A program made the translations under genes and the position numbers. A stretch of 64,000 nucleotides of DNA from Symbiodinium natans. Its lineage: Eukaryota > Sar > Dinophyceae > Suessiales > Symbiodiniaceae. Below are positions 9,701 to 17,413 of this stretch, in pieces. Location: contig CAJNDS010000591.1 of NCBI GenBank assembly GCA_905221605.1, forward strand, positions 1 through 64,000, in the 5' to 3' direction. The notes below the pieces were generated by a model. The model made no database searches, was not told the DNA's origin, and saw only the letters and a list, made by a program, of their open reading frames with translations. How positions within the stretch are numbered: position 1 is the first letter of the stretch; every line of letters starts with the position of its first letter.

Positions 9701-10520
9701 CAACAAATGCACCACCAACTTCTGTCGCCAGAGTTGTGCCCCTCATGGTGTCCTGGGCTTCATTCCAATCACCCAGCACCATATATGGCACTTTGCAGCC
9801 CTTGAGAAAGGCTATCAGTCTCGCCAGTACTTGGATATTGTTTGGAGCCTGGAATCCGACCCCGCTCTCCAAATACAGACTGACGATGATCAAATCCCAG
9901 CCTTTATTTCTCATGGCACATGCCAGGAAACCCGCCGGTCCTGTCCCATACTCAGTAAGGTATCGCAGGTTCCTATGTCGGGGTGCCACCACTGCCAGGC
10001 CTCCTTGTACACCCTTAGTTTTTGTACTGCCTGGCATGCCAATGAAGGTGTATCCCATATCTTGGCAATGGCTCATGGCTTGCTGGATACCCTCCGTCTT
10101 GAGATGGGTTTCCTGCAGCACCACCAGGTCCGGTCCTAGTTCGTGTATCCATGCCGCTATGGGTTTCCTCCAGCTAGTGATGTTAGCCGAGGTGATTTTG
10201 ATGCATTCGGCCCTATCATCTTGGCGATACCCACTTGCCACATCTGCCAAGATCCACTTGGCATATTGTGCGTCCTGCTCCACAAAGGAACGAAGCACTT
10301 CGTGGCATGCTCGTTGTTGTAGCGGGTTGAGTTCCTGCTCTTCTAGTTTCTCAATGGCTTCGAGTGCGGCAGCCTCACTGGAAGCATCATATCTACCCAC
10401 CACTTGACACAGCATTTGCCACTCCTGTGGTAGATCCTTAGGTGGTGCTCTTGGGTACGCTTTCCGTTTCTTGGGCTTGTGCTTCCTTTGGTGACCCTCA
10501 GCACTTTGCGAGGCCGACAA
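6708..10520 (-). CDS. LINE ORF: AP endonuclease, reverse transcriptase, CCHC finger, RNase H start
   Basis: A 1270-residue frame. A basic N-terminus (HKPKKRK) is followed by an exonuclease/endonuclease domain at about 106-318: Asn113 in SANITSW, Glu137 in LQET, GDWN at 250-253, SDEIDY at 283-288, and His312/316. The reverse transcriptase spans about 570-850: SPGPDG, RPIALL, motif A FVDLESFFD (Asp714), motif B GVQAGCPAAPSL, motif C WLDD (804-807) and KTGFV. The catalytic Asp pair is kept, though Tyr/Phe-x-Asp-Asp is Trp-Leu-Asp-Asp here. A CX2CX7HX4C finger (Cys1135, Cys1138, His1146, Cys1151) follows, then RNase H begins at FATDASGG (Asp1222). The frame stops at 6708 in mid RNase H. The first codon is TTG; the frame is open upstream to 10559 with no ATG, and the first in-frame ATG is codon 36. 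The order fits LINEs of the I/Jockey/R1 type with APE and RNase H. Confidence 0.9.
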   Translation of the reverse strand: MSASQSAEGHQRKHKPKKRKAYPRAPPKDLPQEWQMLCQVVGRYDASSEAAALEAIEKLEEQELNPLQQRACHEVLRSFVEQDAQYAKWILADVASGYRQDDRAECIKITSANITSWRKPIAAWIHELGPDLVVLQETHLKTEGIQQAMSHCQDMGYTFIGMPGSTKTKGVQGGLAVVAPRHRNLRYLTEYGTGPAGFLACAMRNKGWDLIIVSLYLESGVGFQAPNNIQVLARLIAFLKGCKVPYMVLGDWNEAQDTMRGTTLATEVGGAFVGVGEPTAQGSDEIDYGLVAKCLVPILQVKTDWETPFRPHAAMHWRVAQPCSSPDVPQMKKAGALVTETVEYEPVQNTQSINILDEPKMEDELSETFAHLSAGVERSITGRIDGMGVKSEIVRKKLVVNNPENVVWTGKRAAFWNRVQQWVKQGRHHGDAHPVARLVQCRLGEYYEGDAQNQEDMLASILGRGTDARLVLKRIDEQQCYARKADMEETAHQYKQWLSKAMEKGMRPLYNALRKEEQVVQRPYMEYDMLERPHIRRDHWAAVWTTGQPLAKSASLMTELEDAAKKQAASVEPLNPVEVKARIKKLALKSPGPDGWRIDHLQAMDDKAVEAVVSFYHECEAKAAWPQQMTVSLIAMLPKNLTRERPIALLHILYRTWVRLRWDLVSTWQAGYATAATYDKAVPGSCCLDVAVGRLLRNEVAKTNGVHVVSLFVDLESFFDTIQFQQLIMAATALQYPPLILKMALEVYMGARYLVADGVLSAGIRATNGVQAGCPAAPSLAKVALHPVIEKIQRRRDVANVDCWLDDVSIDIQHKSFKHVADSAIRVYRSLKDGMDANGFTISSKKTGFVASSTQASKHLRELLLPHEPQVYDVMRDLGVDSTGGRKRRLVTSATRAKKARARHSKLSRLGPPPSTKLRVVKAAITSVALWGHPSVGVSPKRMKWLRTVVGKHLGKYKLGSLETILDMGAKKCQDPKRTIHKQHFKVVAKVFRAWIGGGKAHFDLAWKTTWKRLSAAKHHWPLVTGPMAATMAYLLDLKVDASDPGKWKRGSVLNVDWTQPRMGSIAYKWLEGFLEEQKRAAIARQAGGAGAQEGLDWTPHHKLTKLGGLSPGLMEGIKSVWHAGVITESKPGWCRKCQMPATLEHVLKECPYWREQGFKEPKLQEYLRHKYPWECLWTRALLPKPAVWHPKPPEHLLGLRYQGCFAADAKVETEGLIFATDASGGPGGIDPRVQTSALAVVAMSWTNGVLVESTRGSRWWTWSAVRFSD
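8836..8863 (-). repeat. Hairpin element inside the LINE ORF before the RT
   Basis: CCTC pairs with GAGG and GCTC with GAGC around CGTCAT, with AA unpaired after CCTC. On the coding strand it reads S-A-S-L-M-T-E-L-E-D in frame. The longer inner stem still fits the family. Confidence 0.65.
9566..9594 (-). repeat. Possible hairpin element over the endonuclease His motif
   Basis: CCTC and GAGG flank ATGC and GCAT with CA unpaired and an ATTGCA loop, and CCGA follows. On the coding strand it covers R-P-H-A-A-M-H-W, including the likely catalytic His. It could be a chance palindrome. Confidence 0.4.
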
Positions 10521-10548
10521 CCTTGCTACCTCAGCTTTCTGCGAGGCC
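10495..10548 (-). repeat. Two hairpin elements at the LINE 5' end
   Basis: Units lie at 10495-10517 and 10529-10548. On the minus strand they read S-A-S-Q-S-A-E-G and K-A-S-Q-K-A-E-V in one continuous frame with the LINE ORF. Confidence 0.8.
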
Positions 10549-10602
10549 TTAGGTGAATTTTACACACCCCCTCATGCACAGATGGTCCTTGGGTAGTTCC
10601 CT

Positions 10603-13600
10603 TCAGTCCTTTCTTTCCTCCTGCTTCAGGATCTTCTTTCCAATCCTGACAAGAGCCTTTCCAAGCTCTTCCGGGTAGGTCCCAGACTCCTTCAGAGACG
10701 CACTCTTCGAGTGTTCGTGGTTTCCTGCGCAAACGTACGAAGACAGTTCCCACACGCAGGCAGCACTATTAGAAGCGAACCACCATCTCTTCCAAGTCTT
10801 CTCTTTCTTCTCGAAGCAGCACCTATCTACTAGACATCCTTGCGTCAGACCAATGCTTTTAGAGACTTCTAGAAATACCGTTTCCTTCCACAAAGAGGAC
10901 CTTTCAGGCCATTCGTGGGTTAACAGCAAACCCTCGTTAGAGGCATAGGGGCCGAAGAGCTTCCCTATAAGTCTCCAGCAACTCTTGTGAATCTTTAGCG
11001 TCTTCCGCCAAAGTTCCAAACCTCGTCGCTTGCGGAAACGCAGGTACCTCAAGGGGCAGCCTGAGCTGCAAAGCGTAGACAAATGCGCAAAGACACGGAC
11101 CTTTCCCTGCTTCAGGACTCTTAAGATCTCTTCAAGAACAAGAAAGGTGTTCTTACTCAGAAGATTGATTTCCCGAGTCACTCCGAAGTACGCTATGCCT
11201 TTCTCTCGAGCACACGCTCTCGCTATAGCACTCGACTCTTCGCAGCAAAGCTCCAGAACGACGAGCGACACTGTCCCTCTAGCCACTGCCGTCGCGGCTT
11301 CCATCCAAGAGCTCGGAACCTCTAGCGGAGAGGACCTTACTGCGTTCGAAGATACTTCCTCAGTGATATTGGGCTCATTTCTTACTTCTTCGACGTTTTC
11401 TTCGGAGATCGACGACCACGATTCTGGCTCGGTAATGAGGCCAGCTGCCTCACAAAGACTGACCAAATTCTCCGCAGTTGGGGATTTCGTTAGAGCATCT
11501 GCGGGGTTGAGTTTCCCCGGTATATACTCCAGCGTCAATCTTTCCTTGGCGACTAGTTGTTGGAGAAAAGCCGCTCTCAACCCTATGTGGCGGACTTTCC
11601 TAAGGAGGGTACTCATTTGCGCTATTGACAGGGCGCTTTCAGAGTCCCCGTACGCGTGCAACTGATATCGGCCTTCCTCCGAGTCAGAAGGCATCCCCTC
11701 CACCATCGTCTGCACCAACAGAGATATATACAATCCCTCTCTTGCGATTTCAGTCAGTGCTGCTAGCTCGGCTTCTGCCGACGACAAAGCTACTGTCGTC
11801 TGTTTCCGACTGAACGTCTTCAAGCAACAGTTGTTCCAGGTCACAATTCCACCACTCACAGAGTTCAAACCCCAAGACGCGTCAACAAAACACGACACTG
11901 ACTCTCGGTCCTCATCAGGGGCTAAAAGCTCTCTACGTGAGGGGAACACTTGGACCTTATGCGGTAAACCAGACACCCACCTCAGAACATCCCTCATGCA
12001 AGCTTCGGCTGCTTCATTGGGGGCTGACTGGTGTCTTCCTAGAAAACCGCATACATACTGCAAATCAGGTCTTGAAAGCGACGCCCAGGCTAGGCGTCCC
12101 AAGGTACGCCTATAGCGCTCGTGCGCCTCTGGCGTAAGAGGTGTGTCCTGTCCTTTCTTGATGAGGTCAGCATACCGCCGCTCTAATGGTGGAAGCTTCG
12201 GCGCCACCTTAGTGATTCCGTACTCCTCACAGCAAGACCTCAAGTACTTGGCGTCCAAGCCAAAGTATACGCAGGGCTCTCCGGGCTTTTTCCGGAAGAT
12301 CCTACGTCCCAAGAAAGACACCTCACCTGGTTTTCCTTCCAAGAGCTCACCTGTTAGCTTAAGCTTGTAGCGTTTCTTCAGGTCTTCATACACCTTTCGA
12401 GCTTCGGCGGTGTTCTCGGCCCAAATCAACAGATCGTCAACATAAAAGAGGACAATCACCAAACCATTCTTGGTTTTCTTGCGGAAGATTGTAGGGTCCA
12501 AGATCTGCTGGAATCCTTGGTTTCCCAAGTACGCCGACAGCTCCTTGTACCAAGAAAGCGGGGCACTTCGAAGCCCGTTCATGGCACGAAACAGTTTCAA
12601 GAAGACCCTTTCGCCAGTCTTTGCGTTTCCTATGTTACTCGGAAGCTGCACAAACTCCGGCCGCGCAATAGCGGCGTGCATGAAGGCTACCGAAACGTCA
12701 CAGGACAGCACAGACCCTTTTCTACATAGAACAGAAAGTAGGAGCCGCAACCCTTCCAGGCTGGTGGTCGGAGAATAGATCCCCTCAGCGAGCGTGGTGC
12801 CGCCCATAGCGGCAAAATCGCGGACAACAAGTCTAGAGCGGTAAAGACCAGGCTTCTTAACCGTATTGACCCAACGGCTCGAAAGAACTCTTCTTCCGCT
12901 CTCCTTAGCAAGTCGATACGCTTCTCGCTCGCTCACCACTTCTCCAACGTTGAACGACTCCAATTCTTCTAGTTCTAATTTCATGGACAGATAGAGGAGT
13001 TTGGGATCTAACAGCTCACCAGAGGTCTCTGAAACAGCTTGTTGGGGGACCTGACAACAGATTCTACTCCCTCCAAACTTAAGCTCAAAGGAAGACGCCG
13101 CTTGATTGCTCACAGCGCGGCAGTCAGGTCCTTCACCTAACTTCTGAAGATAATGATCCGTCAACCAATCAATCTCCATGTCCTCCATGTCAGGTTCAGG
13201 AAGATCGCCACCTGCTACCCCCTCATGACCTTCAGATCCCACTTCTGTGGGCTCGTAATCCGGGACATAATCAGGAAGCATTTCTTCATCCTCTGGGGCT
13301 TCAATTTCTTCTTCTTTTGGAACAATGGGTTCCGCAGGCGGTTCAAACAGCAAAGGCTTTTCGGGGTCCTGCGTATCAAGCACAAGAGGATTAGCTTTAG
13401 CTAACAGCTCCAACGTTGGGCTGTCGTACGTGGGTTCGTCCCGTTCAAAGATCCCACGACACGCTGGAAAGACCTCAATCTCTCCATCTCCTCCAATGAC
13501 AGTTCCATACACACCTCCACCTCTAGGATGGACGGGGCCCAGATAGCTCACTCTAACCGTCTTAGCTCCCCGGAACTTTTCTAGATGTCGTTTGGAACCG

Positions 13601-14064
13601 CCAACTTTAGCCTGCGCAGAACAGCCGAAGGGAAGCGTCCTAGTCCTTTGGACTATCTCCTCGTGCAACCTGTCTATTGCCGTGGTACTATTGTTGCTGT
13701 CAAAGCTCCACAAGTTGAAACTGCGTGCAGCATACAGCAAACAAGTCTGCCACAACATTCCACCTAAAGGTAACTGCCAAGCGGCACCACCTTCTTCAGC
13801 AGGTCGTCGACGCTTTACTTCCGCCTCTAGGTCGAGCCATATCGACCAAAATCCCTGCTTCATTGCAGAGACCTGCCTTTCCACAGCACCTTTAGACTGC
13901 GGACGGTATCCTGGCACAACATCTACCATCGTAGGGTTCTCGCGCCTCTGCGCCGCGACCCTCTCGCACATGGATATCAGACCCTGTTCGTTGTCGCACC
14001 GAAACGTTAAAGTCTTTTGGTGCAATCCAATTTCGCGGATAAACCGATCGATATTGAATAACAA
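10603..14064 (-). CDS. Copia Pol: integrase C-part, RT, RNase H, methyltransferase-like domain
   Basis: 1153 residues. Integrase: CDN (Asp24) and AVERQ (Glu62), the second and third acidic residues of DDE. RT: CDVSVAF (Asp456) and FYVDDLL (YVDD 541-544). RNase H: CFVDASWG (Asp728), SSAEAEL (Glu764/766), YGDSES (Asp807) and NPADALTK (Asp856). A 270-residue extension follows: VLELCCEESSAIARA (936-950, SAM motif I-like), STLCSSGCPLR (996-1006, where a cytosine methyltransferase has its Pro-Cys loop), HEWP (1050-1053, where ENV would be) and CAGNHEHSK. DNA methyltransferases in dinoflagellate retrotransposons are reported in the literature. Here Pro of the Pro-Cys loop is Leu, so activity is doubtful. 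The frame's TTG start is artificial: the integrase begins in another frame. Confidence 0.85.
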   Translation of the reverse strand: MLFNIDRFIREIGLHQKTLTFRCDNEQGLISMCERVAAQRRENPTMVDVVPGYRPQSKGAVERQVSAMKQGFWSIWLDLEAEVKRRRPAEEGGAAWQLPLGGMLWQTCLLYAARSFNLWSFDSNNSTTAIDRLHEEIVQRTRTLPFGCSAQAKVGGSKRHLEKFRGAKTVRVSYLGPVHPRGGGVYGTVIGGDGEIEVFPACRGIFERDEPTYDSPTLELLAKANPLVLDTQDPEKPLLFEPPAEPIVPKEEEIEAPEDEEMLPDYVPDYEPTEVGSEGHEGVAGGDLPEPDMEDMEIDWLTDHYLQKLGEGPDCRAVSNQAASSFELKFGGSRICCQVPQQAVSETSGELLDPKLLYLSMKLELEELESFNVGEVVSEREAYRLAKESGRRVLSSRWVNTVKKPGLYRSRLVVRDFAAMGGTTLAEGIYSPTTSLEGLRLLLSVLCRKGSVLSCDVSVAFMHAAIARPEFVQLPSNIGNAKTGERVFLKLFRAMNGLRSAPLSWYKELSAYLGNQGFQQILDPTIFRKKTKNGLVIVLFYVDDLLIWAENTAEARKVYEDLKKRYKLKLTGELLEGKPGEVSFLGRRIFRKKPGEPCVYFGLDAKYLRSCCEEYGITKVAPKLPPLERRYADLIKKGQDTPLTPEAHERYRRTLGRLAWASLSRPDLQYVCGFLGRHQSAPNEAAEACMRDVLRWVSGLPHKVQVFPSRRELLAPDEDRESVSCFVDASWGLNSVSGGIVTWNNCCLKTFSRKQTTVALSSAEAELAALTEIAREGLYISLLVQTMVEGMPSDSEEGRYQLHAYGDSESALSIAQMSTLLRKVRHIGLRAAFLQQLVAKERLTLEYIPGKLNPADALTKSPTAENLVSLCEAAGLITEPESWSSISEENVEEVRNEPNITEEVSSNAVRSSPLEVPSSWMEAATAVARGTVSLVVLELCCEESSAIARACAREKGIAYFGVTREINLLSKNTFLVLEEILRVLKQGKVRVFAHLSTLCSSGCPLRYLRFRKRRGLELWRKTLKIHKSCWRLIGKLFGPYASNEGLLLTHEWPERSSLWKETVFLEVSKSIGLTQGCLVDRCCFEKKEKTWKRWWFASNSAACVWELSSYVCAGNHEHSKSASLKESGTYPEELGKALVRIGKKILKQEERKD

Positions 14065-14360
14065 GTTCGGGTCGTGTATAGTTCCATGGCGGGGATAGAC
14101 ATTGAGTACCGGGACGCAACATGTACAAGAAGAAGAACCCTCAGTTTCCCAAAATAATAGAAATCGACCCCAATGGTTTGATTCTCCTTCTGTAGCTGCC
14201 TCTTCAGTCTCCTGGCTGGGACTTTGCCTTTGCTAGAGCAGCAGCTTTCGCAGTTCACATCATAGGGAAAATGACCTCTACGCCCTCTGTGGCCAGATTT
14301 CCAAAGGGACGACACAGGTCGGCTATTTTTGAGGTCTCTTGGCCACTCCATCCCAAACAA
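14007..14360 (-). pseudogene. Copia integrase N-part in a shifted frame
   Basis: GHFPYDVNCESCC is the end of the integrase zinc finger (HHCC), and GVDFYYFG with VHVASRYSM carries the first catalytic Asp. This frame lies between the Gag-protease frame and the Pol frame and overlaps both. One-base shifts near 14300 and 14085 are needed to join the three parts. These are either mutations in this copy or, less likely, recoding sites. Confidence 0.75.
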
Positions 14361-17300
14361 ATCAAGTCAAGCCATGTCAAGGTTCCAGGGCCATGGTTAC
14401 TGCCGCTTCTGCTTCTGGCAACAAGCAAGGGGAGCGATTCGTCATGCCACACACAAGCACACTTGCCATGCTTAAGGGTTCTAGGGACGTCATGCCCAAC
14501 ACAAGCACAAGACAACATGTCAAACATGCCAGCACTGCCTTGCGTTAAGGCTTGGGACCCTTGAAAAACATGGTAAAACATCTCCTCCTTGCTCTTTTTG
14601 GCTCGCGCGCCTAGCGCGTCATTCTTCCAACCCCCAAAACAGAGCTGCGCACCGCATGCGCCGATCCTTCCTTCTTCGAAAACAAAACTCTCATGCCAAC
14701 ACACCGCAAAACATGCCACAAGCCATGCCAAGAACCATGCCAAAATATGCCAGCAAGACTTTCCTAAAGACTTCTGGGCCATTTCAGGGCGTTTTCGAGG
14801 TACTTTCGGGCATTTTCGGGGTGTTTCGGGGTAAGCTCTGTGCACTTCGGGCACGCTCAGGGTGCTTGCGGGGTATTCTTGAGGAACTTCAGGGACCGTT
14901 TTCGGGGATACTTCGGCTCTAAGCCCTCGCAGCAAGAAAGCAAACGGCGTCTCAAGCAAAGCATGCCGGCAATCACCGCTCTCTCTTCCTTGTGGCTTCT
15001 CGACTTCCGCCTTCTTTCCTCCTGTCGTCGCTTTCTTGAGGATGCTCGGTCCTGGCTGTGGCTTAACAACAGAGTCCTGCAGGCAGGTAATCGCGTCTAT
15101 TTCCATGTCCGAGCCCGAAGGCTGGCGCGGAGAACGACCTTTCCCCGCTTTCTGGCGACGACCCCCGCTCAAAGCCCACCAGGCCCGATTAGCGGATACA
15201 AGTTTCACGTTGCGTTTGCCTTTGTACAACCTAGACCCGGTTTTGTAGAGATACGTTCTCCACCCTTTCTCCACCGCCGCCCAGGGACTAATGGCGTTGA
15301 ACGTCACTTCCGCAACGAGAACCTCAGTCAAAAGAAGGCTACAATCACCGAAAACGACCTCTAAGTCGACGACGTCCGATACGGGGATCTTCCCCCCTGA
15401 AGCGTTGTACAGAGTGACCTCTCTCTCGTGCTTCTTGACCACCCTGAATCCGCTGAGGTGTTCAGAGGAAACCACATGACACGTGGCTCCAGAATCCACT
15501 AACCAAACGTCTCTCGGTTCTAGCTGAAAGCTGGCGCAGATGCGCTCTACATCCCCTGCAGTCAAAGAGTTGCTAACAGGTCCCAAACGTTGCTTGTCGA
15601 GTGAAAAACCTACCCTACGCTCAGACGACTCAGAAAGGCTCAGTTCAGGACTTCGTTGGGCAAAGCGCATCGCCATCACACCCTGTGTAGGCTCTGCTTC
15701 CGCCTCGGACTCTGGTTCTCCTATAGCCCGGGCGCGGTTCTTCTTCTTCTTGCCCTTGTCCCCGCCTTTCTCTCCCTTTTCACCCTTCTCTCCCTTGGAG
15801 GTGGGCTTTCCTTTCGGCGTTGGAGAGCGAGGCGCGCCCTTCGGAGTGGGTGACCTTTGTCCTTTAGGGCCACCAGTGCCCTTTCCACTCTTCGACTCTC
15901 CCTGGCCGCCCTTGCCGCCTTTGCCGCCCTTTTCACCAGCTTCACGCTGTCGGACCCAACAATCCTTTGCCACATGACCATGCTTGCCGCAATGGTCGCA
16001 AAGCTTGCCGTCCATTCCACGATTGGCTGCAGTCGGCACGTCGCACATCCTCAGCTGTTCTTCGAAGTATTTGAGGCTCTTCGTGAGCTCACTCCAGCTG
16101 TTGGCGTTGCCGTGCAGCGCCACGTACTGCCTTGCCGGATGCGAAACGGCCTGCAGCAGGATGGAACAGCGATCCGCTTCGGAGAGCTTCAACTCGGGGA
16201 AGTTGCTCAACTTGATCTCCGCCTTGGCGATTTCGTCCTCCAAGTGTCTGATGATGTCCATGGGCTTCTTGAGCCCCGAACACTGGGCATGCAACTTCAT
16301 GCAACCGTCTCTCACGTAGACGGCTTCCATTCGAGACACAATGGAGTAGTTCAGGTGCAGGGTGCGAACTGCCTCGTAGCCGGTAGCAGACATGCTCTGC
16401 CTTTTGCTACAGCTTCGAAGCAACTCTAAACCACGCTCCCACTTCGCCAAGCTCTGGGAAAGCAGGTAAAACAACTTCGCTGACCGAGCTGCGGTGTCAG
16501 GAGGCAAACGGTCCTGTCGGATCTCGTCCTTGACACTGATGCAGAGTCGAAGCTCGTTCACGTAGGCCTCGTCTTGCAGGGCCAACCATGAACTCATCGT
16601 CTCCAGGAAGCCGTGCCAGGCCTCAATCTCTCGCATTCTGTCTCTACCCATCTCCTGGTGGGCTATGACAGGCAGCTGTGGAAGGTACTTGTCTGCACGG
16701 TTGGAAACGTATCCACCAGATGAACTTCCAGTCTCTTTAGGCCTTGAAGAAGGAAGTGAACTTCCTGTGGACGAAGTTGCAGCGAGGAACGGGTCACTTG
16801 GTGCAGATGCCGCTGCGGCTTCCGCCTTGGCTTTAGCCTCAGCAGCTGCAAGTTCGGCATCGTTCCTCCTCTTCTCTTCGCTGTCCACGCGACGAAGCAT
16901 GGTGGCCACAAGCTGTTGGTTCTGTTCCAACTGCTTCCTGTACTGGTCCATCATGGCTTCCTGCTGTCTCTGCTGCTGCTGCATTACTCGCAGCATCTCA
17001 ACCACCAAACTTTCGCCAACAGCACCACCACCTGGAGCGGTGACTGGCTGTGAACTCGTCGCTGGCGTTGAGGTAGGAACTCCTTGAGTTCCAAAGGCAG
17101 CAAATGGGTTCGGTTGCTGTCCTACCGGAGTCTCACCGGTTCCAAACAGCAAGGCTTCCTCCTCGGGAGTGTTGTCAGGAACTGGGACTTGCTCAGGGGG
17201 CAACGCCCCATGCACTGGAGAACCCTGTGGGCTTCCATGCACACTTCCGGTACTTAACACAGGCGCTGGAGTCACTCTCAGTGCTCCGCTACCATGTGAA

Positions 17301-17413
17301 AAGCAGAGCTCGCGCAGCAGTCTCTTTTTCACTTCGCACTTGAGCCAAACACCAAAGTGTTCAGCAAGCTTCAGTTCTTGCAGCAAGCTCTCTCCAAGAG
17401 CTAAGGGCTCCAA
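14255..17413 (-). CDS. Copia Gag and protease
   Basis: 1052 residues. It has a Pro/Gln-rich N-terminus, a glutamine-rich helix (MQQQQRQQEAMMDQ, 144-157) and a helical capsid-like region (250-460). The zinc knuckle is CDHCGKHGHVAKDC (472-485, CX2CX4HX4C). A Gly/Lys-rich linker follows, then the protease motif WLVDSGATCHVV (Asp640). After about residue 820 the sequence is odd: Pro/Glu/Lys repeats, a hydrophobic stretch (888-907), Cys-rich pieces and no known domain, as if about 650 bp were inserted between protease and integrase. The first codon is TTG directly after an in-frame TAG. An ATG at 17429 opens a different short frame, so the true start is unclear. Confidence 0.8.
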   Translation of the reverse strand: MEPLALGESLLQELKLAEHFGVWLKCEVKKRLLRELCFSHGSGALRVTPAPVLSTGSVHGSPQGSPVHGALPPEQVPVPDNTPEEEALLFGTGETPVGQQPNPFAAFGTQGVPTSTPATSSQPVTAPGGGAVGESLVVEMLRVMQQQQRQQEAMMDQYRKQLEQNQQLVATMLRRVDSEEKRRNDAELAAAEAKAKAEAAAASAPSDPFLAATSSTGSSLPSSRPKETGSSSGGYVSNRADKYLPQLPVIAHQEMGRDRMREIEAWHGFLETMSSWLALQDEAYVNELRLCISVKDEIRQDRLPPDTAARSAKLFYLLSQSLAKWERGLELLRSCSKRQSMSATGYEAVRTLHLNYSIVSRMEAVYVRDGCMKLHAQCSGLKKPMDIIRHLEDEIAKAEIKLSNFPELKLSEADRCSILLQAVSHPARQYVALHGNANSWSELTKSLKYFEEQLRMCDVPTAANRGMDGKLCDHCGKHGHVAKDCWVRQREAGEKGGKGGKGGQGESKSGKGTGGPKGQRSPTPKGAPRSPTPKGKPTSKGEKGEKGEKGGDKGKKKKNRARAIGEPESEAEAEPTQGVMAMRFAQRSPELSLSESSERRVGFSLDKQRLGPVSNSLTAGDVERICASFQLEPRDVWLVDSGATCHVVSSEHLSGFRVVKKHEREVTLYNASGGKIPVSDVVDLEVVFGDCSLLLTEVLVAEVTFNAISPWAAVEKGWRTYLYKTGSRLYKGKRNVKLVSANRAWWALSGGRRQKAGKGRSPRQPSGSDMEIDAITCLQDSVVKPQPGPSILKKATTGGKKAEVEKPQGRESGDCRHALLETPFAFLLRGLRAEVSPKTVPEVPQEYPASTLSVPEVHRAYPETPRKCPKVPRKRPEMAQKSLGKSCWHILAWFLAWLVACFAVCWHESFVFEEGRIGACGAQLCFGGWKNDALGARAKKSKEEMFYHVFQGSQALTQGSAGMFDMLSCACVGHDVPRTLKHGKCACVWHDESLPLLVARSRSGSNHGPGTLTWLDLICLGWSGQETSKIADLCRPFGNLATEGVEVIFPMM
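14270..14950. other. Unusual segment inside Copia, between protease and integrase
   Basis: The plus strand repeats motifs such as ttttcgggg, tttcgggg and cttcgggc (14740-14910) and accaaacatgcc-like pieces (14340-14760). The latter resemble the A-rich leader at 17640-17830 outside Gag. It is open in the Gag frame but encodes nothing recognisable. It may be an insertion or a retained intron-like segment. Confidence 0.45.

Larger units (their letters stand above)
4315..10559 (-). mobile_element. LINE (non-LTR) retrotransposon with downstream kinase-like ORF
   Basis: On the minus strand the order is: AP endonuclease, reverse transcriptase, CCHC finger, RNase H, a zinc-rich C-terminus, a hairpin-rich gap (5496-5727), then a separate ATG-started ORF (5495-4315). 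Endonuclease and RT residues look intact. RNase H is split by a frameshift near 6730-6745. The upstream frame is open to 10559, only 43 bp from the Copia stop at 10603, and has no ATG there, so the 5' end is probably missing or was fused. I could not define target-site duplications or a poly-A tail. That the kinase-like ORF belongs to the element is inferred from strand and adjacency. Confidence 0.7.
10603..17413 (-). mobile_element. Copia-type retrotransposon with methyltransferase-like C-terminus
   Basis: Minus-strand order is Gag with CCHC knuckle, aspartic protease, integrase, reverse transcriptase, RNase H. Integrase before RT is the Copia (Pseudoviridae) order. Two frame breaks (about 14300 and 14085) suggest a decayed copy unless they are recoded. 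The purine run over the last codons at 10605-10622 could be the polypurine tract. I found no LTR pair: the only match between the flanks is about 14 bp (aggtgaattttacac near 10551, aggtgaatttacac near 17840). The 3' LTR is absent, very short, or was lost at the junction with the LINE. Confidence 0.85.

Noticed and set aside
9033-10139. A 368-residue plus-strand protein
   Set aside because: It is antisense to the LINE endonuclease region, which has clear motifs on the minus strand.
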